A stretch of DNA of 28,433 nt from JAICIG01 sp035532215 (GTDB lineage Bacteria; Planctomycetota; Planctomycetia; Pirellulales; JAICIG01): NCBI GenBank assembly GCA_035532215.1, contig DATKRK010000240.1, positions 1 to 28,433 of the forward strand, given 5' to 3'. Below are positions 1-6,657 of this stretch, piece by piece. The position numbers were made by a program, and so were the translations under genes. How positions within the stretch are numbered: the first letter of the stretch is position 1; each line of letters opens with the position of its first letter. The notes below the pieces were generated by a model. It made no database searches. It saw nothing but the letters and a program-made list of their open reading frames with translations, and had not been told where the DNA came from.

Positions 1-47
1 GCCGCAAGGCGAAACAATCACCCTTGACTGGTCCAACCATATCGGAA

Positions 48-155
48 CGCCCTCCGCGGCGTTCCGCGATAGCGCGAATCGGCGCGATTCCCGGGTGTAC
101 GGCACGCCACAGAGGGCGTGCCCTACAGGCTTTTGCCGCGAATGTCTACTTACGC
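48..155 (+). repeat. 108-bp dispersed repeat, copy 1
   Basis: The same 108-bp unit occurs in opposite orientation at 8848-8955. By eye the two are about 85% identical with no length change. Each contains two short palindromic blocks built on GCGCCCTCTGCGGCGTTCC-like and CACGCCNCAGAGGGCGTG-like sequence. It looks like an intergenic REP-type repeat and carries no protein. It adjoins a coding-like remnant at 142-243. Confidence 0.75.
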
Positions 156-243
156 GGCGGACTATGCCAACAAGTTCTGGAACACCCACCGCAACAACGT
201 TTACGCCGGTCAGCACGTCTGGGACGCCTATTACCACCGCTAG
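142..243 (+). pseudogene. Possible 33-codon gene remnant or small ORF
   Basis: Frame 1 from ATG 142 encodes 33 residues ending in VWDAYYHR. About 26 of its codons end in G or C, which is typical of real genes in this window; the overlapping frames do not show this. The first five codons lie in the 108-bp dispersed repeat, and the TAG stop (241-243) is the first three bases of the 136-bp element. The frame is closed upstream at 70-72, and no Shine-Dalgarno precedes the ATG. The simplest reading is the 3' tail of a gene that lost its 5' part. A genuine microprotein is possible. I recognise no family. Confidence 0.25.
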
Positions 244-376
244 TCCGGATTATTCATCAGCCCACACCAACCCGAAGCGCAAGCGAGGCGGGGCAACGCA
301 TTTACCTCGCTGGCGCTTCGGGTTTGCATGGAGCGCTTTGTCAAGTAATAGCTGGGCGGATGAATAATCCGGGCTA
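241..376. repeat. 136-bp inverted-end element, copy 1
   Basis: The ends are imperfect inverted repeats of 24 bp (TAGTCCGGATTATTCATCAG at the left; the reverse complement of the right end differs at two positions). Inside are a second pair of arms, 269-288 and 305-324, that match at 19 of 20 positions, so the element can fold as a nested hairpin. Exactly 136-bp copies lie at 2067-2202 and 24987-25122. It has no room for a transposase. Its spurious translation contains NPKRKRG, a peptide I associate with planctomycete intergenic ORFs. Confidence 0.85.
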
Positions 377-527
377 GTTCCATTTCGCCCAGCGGTGTCA
401 ATTAGGAGCGATAGCGCAAAGATTAGGGACCAGGTAAAATGGATGAAGGGCAACCGGATTGGGGACGATCCAACCACAATCGGAGCATTGCCAGCATCGA
501 GCCCCGCCGGACCGCCATTTTTCCATT

Positions 528-1304
528 ATGGATATCGCGAGCATCGTTGGATTTCTGCTGGCCGTCATTTTCATGGCGTCGTCGGTGGTGATGGGGGGCG
601 GTTCGTTCGCCGCCTTCATCGACCCCGCCTCGATCATCGTGACCATCGGCGGCTCGTTGGCCACGGTGATGATCTGCTTCCCGCTGAAAAACTTCGTCCG
701 CTCGGCGGTCGTGGCGAAGGCCGTGTTCGTCAACAAGCCGCCCTCGATACCGGAGCTGGTCGACGAGTTGGTGAAGCTGGCCGAGATCAGCCGCCAGGAA
801 GGGCTGTTGGCGCTCGAGGCCAAGACGCAAGAGATCAAAGACCCGTTCCTGGTGATGGGCGTGCAGATGACCGCCGACGGCACGCGGCCCGAGGTGCTGG
901 AATACATCCTGCGCACCGAAATGGAGGCGGTGAACGAACGCCATAAAGAGGGCAAGGCGTTCTTCGACCAGTGGGGCAAGATGGGGCCGTCGTTCGGCAT
1001 GATCGGCACCCTGCTGGGCCTGATTTTGATGCTGGGCAATCTCAGCGATCCCGACGCGCTGGGGCCGGGCATGGCGGTGGCCATGATCACCACGCTCTAC
1101 GGCGCCGTGCTCTCCAACGTGCTCTGCCTGCCGTTCGCCGAGAAACTGAATTACGTCAACAAGCAGGAGCTGCAGGCGATGGAAATCGTCGTCCGCGGCA
1201 TTCTCGCGATCCAGGCCGGCGACAGCCCGCGCGTCGTCGCCCAGAAGCTGAGCACCTTCATCCCTCCCAAGCAGCGCGCGGGACGCAACGAGAAGGCGGC
1301 GTAG
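528..1304 (+). CDS. motA: Flagellar motor stator protein MotA
   Basis: A 258-aa inner-membrane protein of the MotA/TolQ/ExbB family, which with MotB forms the ion-driven stator of the flagellar motor. Hydrophobic helices lie near residues 2-22, 33-51, 155-172 and 181-200, with a cytoplasmic loop between helices 2 and 3. Pro154 (in KMGPSFGMIG) and Pro202 (in CLPFAEK) match the two conserved prolines of the channel. The length is close to the usual 250-295 aa for MotA. I chose ATG 528 because it starts directly at the first helix; the frame stays open to an ATG at 459, but those 23 residues are atypical. The Shine-Dalgarno is poor. motB follows after 3 nt. No other flagellar gene is in the window, so a related ion-driven motor is not excluded, but the MotB partner supports motility. 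Confidence 0.9.
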   Translation: MDIASIVGFLLAVIFMASSVVMGGGSFAAFIDPASIIVTIGGSLATVMICFPLKNFVRSAVVAKAVFVNKPPSIPELVDELVKLAEISRQEGLLALEAKTQEIKDPFLVMGVQMTADGTRPEVLEYILRTEMEAVNERHKEGKAFFDQWGKMGPSFGMIGTLLGLILMLGNLSDPDALGPGMAVAMITTLYGAVLSNVLCLPFAEKLNYVNKQELQAMEIVVRGILAIQAGDSPRVVAQKLSTFIPPKQRAGRNEKAA

Positions 1305-1307
1305 CGC

Positions 1308-2069
1308 ATGGCCATCGAAGAAGATCCGCCGGCGGGCGTTCCGGACTGGGTCGTCACGTTCGGCGATATGATGTCGCTGTTGTTGACGTTCTTCATCCTG
1401 TTGTTCTCGATGAGCGAAATTCGCTCGAACGAGAAGATCAAGGAGCTGATGGGCTCGATGCAGCGCACGTTCGGCCGCCACCCGGCGCCCGTCTCGCCGC
1501 TGCCCGTCGGGGTGGTGAGATCGAGCGCACGCCAAGCGCCCGCCGCCCCGCAGGGCAAGGAAAAGAAGCGCACGCGAGCGCGTTCCGGCCTCGACAATTC
1601 GAAAGTCGCGGTGGGCGAAGATCCGCTGGCTCGCAGCGTGCGCCAAGGCACGTACACGATCGTCGGTCGAGCGATTCTGTTTCCCGAAAGCTCCGCAACA
1701 CTCTCCGACGATGCGCGCATCCAGTTGGACGAAGCCGCGCTCTTGCTCGCCGGCAAGCCCAACAAGATTGCGGTCCGCGGCCACACGTCGCGAAAGCCGC
1801 TGCCTGATGGTTCGCGCTTCCACAGCGACTGGGAACTGGCCTTTGCACGCTGCAACCGGGCGGCCGAATACCTGGTTTCGAAGGGCATCGAGCGCGAGCG
1901 GCTCGAACTCGACGTCGTGGGCGCCAGCGAACCGGTCTATCGCGGCGCCAATCACGGCTTGCTGCAGGAGAATTCCCGCGTCGAGGTCTTCCTGCTCGAC
2001 CGCTTCGTCGAGCAATTCGGCCGCCGGCAAGCCGAACCGCAGCAGGACGAAGCGAAGAAAGCGGATTAG
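1308..2069 (+). CDS. motB: Flagellar motor stator protein MotB
   Basis: A 253-aa protein with a short cytoplasmic N-terminus, one membrane helix (about residues 21-37) and a C-terminal OmpA/MotB peptidoglycan-binding domain (about 120-232). Asp20 in VTFGDMMS is the expected ion-carrying aspartate at the start of the helix. The motifs SDWELAFARCNRA and NSRVEVFLLD match the peptidoglycan-binding signature of MotB. The linker (about 70-110) is basic and proline-rich (QGKEKKRTRARSG). ATG 1308 lies 3 nt after the motA stop, so the pair is an operon. The TAG stop (2067-2069) is the first three bases of copy 2 of the 136-bp element, so the original C-terminus may have been altered. Confidence 0.92.
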   Translation: MAIEEDPPAGVPDWVVTFGDMMSLLLTFFILLFSMSEIRSNEKIKELMGSMQRTFGRHPAPVSPLPVGVVRSSARQAPAAPQGKEKKRTRARSGLDNSKVAVGEDPLARSVRQGTYTIVGRAILFPESSATLSDDARIQLDEAALLLAGKPNKIAVRGHTSRKPLPDGSRFHSDWELAFARCNRAAEYLVSKGIERERLELDVVGASEPVYRGANHGLLQENSRVEVFLLDRFVEQFGRRQAEPQQDEAKKAD

Positions 2070-2202
2070 CCCGGATTATTCATCAGCCCATACCAACCCG
2101 AAGCGCAAGCGAGGTGGAGCAATTGCCTTATCTCGCTAGCGCTTCGGATTAGTGTGAAGCGCTTTGTCGAGCATTCTCGGGGCTGATGAATAATCCAGGT
2201 TA
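2067..2202. repeat. 136-bp inverted-end element, copy 2
   Basis: Same length and structure as the copies at 241-376 and 24987-25122, and the most diverged of the three in its right half (for example AATCCAGGTTA instead of AATCCGGGCTA). Its left end supplies the motB stop codon. Its right end abuts a short coding-like stretch. It keeps the terminal inverted repeats and the inner hairpin built on AACCCGAAGCGCAAGCGAGG. Confidence 0.85.
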
Positions 2203-2588
2203 GCCGCCTCGACGTGAAAGAGGGCGAAACGGTCGAAGTCCAACTCTTTGTCAAGTGAAGCGACTTGTAAGCAACCGTGCCGATCGGCACGATTCGGGCG
2301 GCGCGTGCGTTTTCGCACGAAAGCCGCTCATCTCGGAATCGGCAACCGCCGCAGCACGAGCGGCACGATTCCTGCCGCCTTGTTCGCGGAATTGAGCGAA
2401 ACGCCTACCCCTGATTCCGCAACGCCAAGCCATTGCGGACGTTGCGGAATGGATTTCCCTGGATTGGCAATCCGTCGCGTGGCGGGCCGGATGCGCTTCA
2501 GCGAATGTTGGCGCCGAACTTGCGAAGAAGAGAAGAGGTTAAGGCGATTGACGGGCTGATAGACGAACCACAGCGGAGGAGACGAATC
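2203..2588. other. Gene-free stretch upstream of the stress protein gene
   Basis: Apart from the possible remnant at 2205-2258 this holds no convincing gene. It contains a perfect 14-bp palindrome GTGCCGATCGGCAC (2277-2290) and a perfect 11-bp inverted repeat ATTCCGCAACG at 2414-2424 and 2440-2450 with a 15-nt loop. Either could be an operator or a transcript hairpin for the downstream gene. I see no convincing promoter hexamers. Confidence 0.5.
2205..2258 (+). pseudogene. Possible C-terminal gene remnant
   Basis: The 17 codons before TGA 2256-2258 read RLDVKEGETVEVQLFVK, which looks like an ordinary protein C-terminus (alternating hydrophobic strand, G/C-ending codons). In this frame there is a stop inside the repeat at 2187-2189, so no complete gene exists. 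It may be the tail of a gene cut by the 136-bp element or by a rearrangement. The assignment to coding sequence is inference only. Confidence 0.2.
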
Positions 2589-3422
2589 ATGCCACGCACC
2601 ATTCTCGTTGGATTAGACGGCTCCCCATACAGCAAGGCCGCAGTTGAGTTGGGGATCTCCTGGGCCAAACACTGGGATGCGATGCTGGTGGGCATGGGCG
2701 TGATCGACGAACCGTCGATCCTGCAACCCGAAGCAGTTCCGGTCGGCGCCGCCTCGGCGAAAAAGACGCAAAGCGACTTTCTGTTGGCCGACTCGCGCCG
2801 CAAGGTCGAGGGACTCCTGGAAGAGTTCGCCTTGCGTTGCGCCAACGCCAATGTCTCTTGTAAGTTGCTCGAAGACGTCGGCTCGCCGGCGGCCCAAATC
2901 GTCCAGGAAGCACAACGCTACGACATGATCATGCTCGGTCGGCGAACTTACTTTCGCTTCGAGACGCAGACGAATCAGGATGAAACGCTGCACGAGTTGA
3001 TCAAGCTCAGCCCGCGACCCGTGGTGGCCGTTCCCGACGTGTCGCACCGCGGAGAAGCGCTCGTCGTAGCCTACGACGGCAGCCTGCAGGCGGCCCGCAT
3101 GTTACAAGCGTTTTGCAGCCTGGGCTTCGGCAAGCTGGGGCCGCTGCACATCGTCTCGATCCACCCGGACCACCTTGAAGCGGCGAAATGCGCGGACCGC
3201 GCGATGGATTACCTGAGCTTCCACAAAATTCGCGCCCAACCCCACCCCATCGCCAGCTACGAGCCGCCGGCCGAGGTGATGCTGAAGCAAATCGAAGCCC
3301 TGAACGCGGGACTTTTGGCGATGGGCGCCTACGGGCAAACGACGATCAAAGAGTTTCTGTTCGGCTCGATGACGCGCACGATTTTAAGCGAAGCGAATGC
3401 GCCCGTATTCCTGTATCATTGA
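2589..3422 (+). CDS. Universal stress protein, tandem UspA domains
   Basis: A 277-aa cytoplasmic protein with two UspA domains, about residues 2-147 (starting RTILVGLDGSPYS) and 155-277 (starting ALVVAYDGS). The second domain ends with GAYGQTTIKEFLFGS, an exact fit to the G-2X-G-9X-G-S ATP-binding motif of nucleotide-binding Usp proteins. The first domain lacks the full motif (LGRRTYFRFETQTNQ), so probably only the C-terminal half binds ATP. The role is general stress resistance; the target is unknown. The start is ATG 2589, preceded by GGAGGAG at a good distance; the frame is open further upstream but without protein-like sequence. It appears monocistronic. Confidence 0.9.
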   Translation: MPRTILVGLDGSPYSKAAVELGISWAKHWDAMLVGMGVIDEPSILQPEAVPVGAASAKKTQSDFLLADSRRKVEGLLEEFALRCANANVSCKLLEDVGSPAAQIVQEAQRYDMIMLGRRTYFRFETQTNQDETLHELIKLSPRPVVAVPDVSHRGEALVVAYDGSLQAARMLQAFCSLGFGKLGPLHIVSIHPDHLEAAKCADRAMDYLSFHKIRAQPHPIASYEPPAEVMLKQIEALNAGLLAMGAYGQTTIKEFLFGSMTRTILSEANAPVFLYH

Positions 3423-3787
3423 CGGCCCATAACGCAAACGGCCCCATGACGCAAACGGCACGGAGGACCGAACGATACGAAAACCGCGTGGGTCTGGCGG
3501 GGATGAATGTGGGGTATGTGCAGACCCAGCGTTCGATTGGGATCGAATCGAACTCGCACGGCTTTCGTCGTCCGGTCCTCTGTGCCGTCGATTGCTGTGC
3601 CGTCGATTGTGTGACGGCCGAAGACCCGTTCTGTAATCAAGAACGCAACGGCAGGCGAAAACCGGGCGCGAAATTTTTCAAAATTCTTCGCCGGATCGGA
3701 TGGCGGGCTGTAACGCCTTGAGGCGAAAAGCCTTAAAGCCTTGAGGTGAAAGGCATTCTGGGCTCCACTGCGACAACCAGCTTCCGA
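3423..3787. other. Gene-free stretch with small repeats
   Basis: No supported gene. It holds a 15-bp tandem duplication (TGTGCCGTCGATTGC at 3581-3595, then 3596-3609), two copies of ACGCAAACGGC near 3430-3460, and a run of GCCTTGAGG/GCCTT repeats at about 3711-3755 that can form small hairpins downstream of the minus-strand pair ending at 3788. Confidence 0.5.
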
Positions 3788-4108
3788 TTAGTTCTCGGCA
3801 TCGGATCCTTCGTCTGCTTGCGCTGGGGCGGCGATCAGGCCCTTGCCGATCATTTCATTTACCCAATCCTGGTAGCTCATTGGACATTGACCTAGCAATC
3901 GGGCCTGTCGGGGAGTCACATGGATCTTCGAGGGAATGAAGTCGTGGCCATCGTTCTTATTTGAGCCGCGACAAATGCCGAATTGGGCGATTCTTACGCC
4001 TTCGTGATAAACAACGTACAGATCATGAGGGCGGTTCTTTTTTGAGTTTTTTACCGCCCCAAGCTTTTCCGCGATCTTTTCGGCAAGCTCTTTGGTAATA
4101 TTCGCCAT
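3788..4108 (-). CDS. HicA-like small protein (toxin candidate)
   Basis: A 106-aa protein starting ITKELAEKIAEKLGA, followed by HDLYVVYHEGVRIAQFGI, a strand pair, then GHDFIPSKIHVTPRQARLL and an LGQCPMSYQDWVNEM end. This resembles a family I recall as small ORFs downstream of HicB-like genes, with a compact alpha-beta-alpha layout like HicA mRNA interferases. It starts 2 nt after the stop of the HicB-like gene, so the two are co-translated. The catalytic His of HicA could be H47 in HDFIP or in KIHVT, but I cannot align it firmly. Base composition is visibly less GC-rich than neighbouring genes, which suggests acquisition. It may instead be a non-toxic conserved protein. Confidence 0.65.
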   Translation of the reverse strand: MANITKELAEKIAEKLGAVKNSKKNRPHDLYVVYHEGVRIAQFGICRGSNKNDGHDFIPSKIHVTPRQARLLGQCPMSYQDWVNEMIGKGLIAAPAQADEGSDAEN

Positions 4109-4110
4109 TC

Positions 4111-4488
4111 TCAGGGCCGCCTCGCGATGAACTCCCGTAGAATCTTGAGCTGCGTCTCTGGTCCTGGTCCAAGGCGATTTTCGTTTTCGTCGCGTTCCAA
4201 ATCTTCGAAGATATCGACTATTAGCGCCTTTACATTATCGACGGCCTCTTCTGCGGTCGGGCCGCAAATGCCAATATCAGCATCGAAGAAAGTCGCGACA
4301 TAGTTCTGTGCCATCGGCTCGACGACGATTTGCATCGTCTTCAGCAACCTGAATGGCTCTGGTGCAAGAGTAGCCACAGGAACGGTTATCGGCTTGCGGC
4401 CGTTCAATGCCTCAACTCGCTCTGCGAACTGACGAACCCGCTTTTCAAGGGCTGAAATGCGAATCTCTCGCTCCGACTCCGATTGCAT
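4111..4488 (-). CDS. HicB-like protein (antitoxin candidate)
   Basis: A 125-aa protein. Residues 1-30 (MQSESEREIRISALEKRV...) form a likely coiled coil. The C-terminal part contains VVEPMAQNYVATFFDADIGICG followed by PTAEEAVDNVKALIVDIFEDL, the strand-strand-strand-helix pattern of the partial RNase H fold of HicB antitoxins. There is no obvious helix-turn-helix or ribbon-helix-helix tail, which classical HicB usually has. I chose ATG 4488; the frame extends to a TTG at 4578 but the extra 30 residues look non-coding. It precedes the HicA-like gene by 2 nt in antitoxin-toxin order. Other options are a generic HicB-fold regulator without toxin partner. Confidence 0.6.
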   Translation of the reverse strand: MQSESEREIRISALEKRVRQFAERVEALNGRKPITVPVATLAPEPFRLLKTMQIVVEPMAQNYVATFFDADIGICGPTAEEAVDNVKALIVDIFEDLERDENENRLGPGPETQLKILREFIARRP

Positions 4489-4590
4489 GGCAATCTCACA
4501 GAGACAAGTTGAGGCAGTTCGTGTCGTGTAACGCGGGAATCTGAAGCGGCATTCGCCAGTCGCTTTGTGGTGCTGCAAGTCCTTAATTCA

Positions 4591-4596
4591 ATTATA
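4591..4596 (-). promoter_or_regulatory. Candidate -10 box for the HicB/HicA-like pair
   Basis: The minus strand carries a perfect TATAAT here, in the AT-rich stretch upstream of the pair. No good -35 lies at 16-18 bp. Transcription would start near 4584, giving a leader of about 95 nt to ATG 4488. Confidence 0.35.
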
Positions 4597-4776
4597 GTTC
4601 AGATCATCGGCAATAGTCGCGCTGCCATTGAACGAAAACCAAAGCACTTGAAATGCCAACCGGGCTAAAACAGGCGTGCGGACCCCCTAGCTCGGGCCGC
4701 GATCTTAACGAATCCAGCCGGATTATCAATATCTTTCCCCCAAGCCAGGAGATCAAATTATGCCGGCCTCGCTTGA

Positions 4777-6069
4777 CTACGTTTGGGCGGGCGATTCGGC
4801 GGCGACGACGTCGGGAGCAGCGACGCTCGGCTTGGCTTCGCTCTGGCCCAAGCAGCGGCCGATCTGCCGCACGGCCTGCCGCAGGCGGTTCTCGTTCTCG
4901 ACCAGCGCCATCCGCAAATAGCCTTCGCCCGCCGGCCCGAATCCCGATCCAGGGCTGGCGGCCACGTCGGCCTCTTCGAGCAATTTCATGGAGAAATCCA
5001 TCGTGCTCATCTGGCTGGCCCACGGCTCGGGGATTTTGGCCCAAACGAACATCCCGGCTCGCGGCGGGGTGATATCCCAGCCGATGCGGCGCAGGCCGTC
5101 GACCAGTACGTTGCGGCGCCGCTGGTAGAGCTGCGCCTGATCCTCGACGGCCGCCTCGGCGCCGCGCAGCGCCACGATGGCGGCAATCTGAATGGCTTGG
5201 AACATGCCGTAATCGTAGTAGGCCTTGATCGTGCCCAGCGCTTTGACCATCTCGGCGTTGCCGGCGCAGAAGCCGACCCGCCAACCGGCCATGTTGTAGC
5301 CCTTGCTCATCGTGGTGAACTCGACGCCCACGTCGCAGGCGCCCGGCGCGGCCAGAAAACTGGGCGGCTGATAACCGTCGAAGGCCACGTCGGCATAGGC
5401 GAAATCGCTGATCACCATCAACCCGTATTTCTTCGCCAGCTTGACCACCTCGACGAAGAATTCCGGCTCGACCGTGACTGTCGAAGGGTTGTGCGGATAG
5501 TTGAGGATCAGCAACTTCGGCCGGGGGTGCATTCGCTCGCACGTCAATGCGATGTTCGACAGGAATTGCTCGCTATGGGCGACTTCCAGCGAGATCGCAT
5601 TGCCCGAGGCCAAGGCCACGCCGTAGACGTGAACCGGGAAGTAGGGCGCCGGCACGATGGCCGTATCGCCTGGTCCCATCAAGGCCAGGCACATGTGGCT
5701 GAAGCCTTCCTTCGAGCCGAGGCAGACGACGACCTCTTTTTCCGGATCGAGCCGCACGCCGAACTTGCGGAAATATTTGCCGGCCACTTCGCGGCGCAAA
5801 TTCATGATGCCCAGCGATTGGCTGTAGCCGTGATTACGCGGATCGCGAGCCGCCTCGACCAGCTTTTCGATCACCGCGTCTTGCGGCGGCTCGGAAGGGT
5901 TGCCCATGCCCAGGTCGATCATGTCGTCGCCTGCGCGCCGCTTCTGATAGAGGATGGCGTTGATCTTGCCGAACAGATACGGCGGCAGCCGGTACATGCG
6001 GTCGGCCAACACGATCTTGAAAGGCCGATCGCTTTCGCTCTGCTCTGCACGAGGTTGCTGGGGACTCAT
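4777..6069 (-). CDS. alaC: AlaC-type alanine/diaminopimelate aminotransferase family
   Basis: A 430-aa fold-type I PLP enzyme that closely resembles E. coli AlaC in motif order and length (412 aa). AlaC makes alanine from pyruvate and glutamate; the same family includes LL-diaminopimelate aminotransferases. Visible motifs: GMGNPSEPP (residues 54-62), NYPHNPS (190-196), SDFAYAD (221-227) and SKGYNMAGWR with Lys256 as the Schiff-base lysine. The C-terminal 25 residues (AKPSVAAPDVVAAESPAQT) are a low-complexity tail. I chose ATG 6069 (MSPQQPR); the frame runs on to 6171, but the extra residues carry an internal duplication and are unlike the family. It is monocistronic with a promoter candidate at 6327-6354. 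Alanine versus diaminopimelate specificity cannot be settled from sequence by eye. Confidence 0.88.
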   Translation of the reverse strand: MSPQQPRAEQSESDRPFKIVLADRMYRLPPYLFGKINAILYQKRRAGDDMIDLGMGNPSEPPQDAVIEKLVEAARDPRNHGYSQSLGIMNLRREVAGKYFRKFGVRLDPEKEVVVCLGSKEGFSHMCLALMGPGDTAIVPAPYFPVHVYGVALASGNAISLEVAHSEQFLSNIALTCERMHPRPKLLILNYPHNPSTVTVEPEFFVEVVKLAKKYGLMVISDFAYADVAFDGYQPPSFLAAPGACDVGVEFTTMSKGYNMAGWRVGFCAGNAEMVKALGTIKAYYDYGMFQAIQIAAIVALRGAEAAVEDQAQLYQRRRNVLVDGLRRIGWDITPPRAGMFVWAKIPEPWASQMSTMDFSMKLLEEADVAASPGSGFGPAGEGYLRMALVENENRLRQAVRQIGRCLGQSEAKPSVAAPDVVAAESPAQT

Positions 6070-6448
6070 GGATTTCGACGCAGCTCGAGGGTGCGCAAAG
6101 GAGACGTTGGCCGACTTGCCGCAGACCGGTTTCGTCGACGAAACAATGGGCGGCTCGGAAACAATGGGCACGACAATCGGGGTATGGCGCCCATGCCCGC
6201 AAAAGGCGACAACCTTTAACCATACACCGTTTTAGGCGTCAGGGAAACTGGCCGCCGAAAGGATGCAGGGCGGAAGGTACACGGCTGAAAACCCCCGGAA
6301 GCCCGCCGGCAATGCGTAGAAGTTTCATGCTAGAACATGCGGTTTGTATGTCAATAAAAAAGCGATAGAAATTATAGCTTTTAGGCTGCATGGACGACCT
6401 GAGGGCAATCTCAGCCCCCGAACAGGCGTCTTGCCGGTGCAATTCCTA
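6070..6448. other. Gene-free leader region of the aminotransferase
   Basis: No supported gene. It contains a short direct repeat of GAAACAATGGG near 6145-6170, an AT-rich patch at 6330-6385, and the minus-strand promoter described separately. Confidence 0.5.
6327..6354 (-). promoter_or_regulatory. Sigma70-type promoter for the aminotransferase
   Basis: Reading the minus strand, a perfect -35 TTGACA (6349-6354) is followed after 16 bp by TAGCAT (6327-6332). A second AT-rich -10 (TATAAT, 6371-6376) lies just upstream. The transcript would begin near 6320, leaving a leader of about 250 nt before the chosen start at 6069. Confidence 0.5.
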
Positions 6449-6585
6449 CTAGTGCCTCTTCAAGTCTGAGTTGATAGGTGAGGGTGGCTGGCGGCAGAGC
6501 GAAGCGATGCCCCAGCGTACTGGGGCTTCGCCAAGGCTCAGCCGCCAGCCACCCGGCTGTCAAAATGGCTTTGAATAGGCACTAG
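6449..6585. repeat. 137-bp inverted-end element (second family)
   Basis: The element starts CTAGTGCCTCTTCAAG and ends CTTTGAATAGGCACTAG, which are imperfect inverted repeats. The interior is a long hairpin: GGGTGGCTGGCGGC (from about 6482) pairs with GCCGCCAGCCACCC (to about 6554), enclosing a second stem GCGATGCCCCAG/CTGGGGCTTCGC. Size, terminal repeats and nested hairpin parallel the 136-bp family, but the sequence differs. It has no coding capacity. It fits a non-autonomous, MITE-like or REP-like repeat. Confidence 0.75.
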
Positions 6586-6624
6586 AAAAGAAAAGGGCGG
6601 AGGGAGAAAACTCCCTCCGCCCGT
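6585..6624 (-). terminator. Intrinsic terminator of the double parvulin-like gene
   Basis: GGGCGGAGGGAG (6595-6606) and CTCCCTCCGCCC (6611-6622) form a perfect 12-bp stem with a 4-nt AAAA loop. On the minus strand the stem is followed by TTTTCTTTT, as expected for Rho-independent termination of the gene ending at 6658. Confidence 0.85.
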
Positions 6625-6657
6625 TCCATGAATCCGAGGCGCACGTTGGCGGTGCGG

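Noticed and set aside
2..367. A frame open from the left edge through the first 136-bp element (ending SNSWADE)
   Set aside because: Codon third positions are not biased as in real genes and its second half is the translation of the repeat. A short real coding tail at the very left edge cannot be excluded.
241..376. Repeat arrays as CRISPR
   Set aside because: The repeats are single copies far apart with inverted ends and no regular spacers or cas genes.
435..461. TAAAATGG-N11-CCGGATTG upstream of motA as a flagellar sigma28 promoter
   Set aside because: The -35 TAAA is present but the -10 matches GCCGATAA at only about four of eight positions.
250..477. Small proteins containing the NPKRKRG peptide encoded in each 136-bp copy
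   Set aside because: They are readings of a palindromic repeat on both strands, without ribosome sites or coding bias.
423..2030. Long minus-strand open frame opposite motA-motB (535 codons), and similar long frames opposite the aminotransferase (4783-6219) and the parvulin-like gene (6628-8754)
   Set aside because: They are antisense shadows of GC-rich genes: translations are rich in Arg, His, Ala and Gly, with no family motifs, while the opposite strand encodes recognised proteins.
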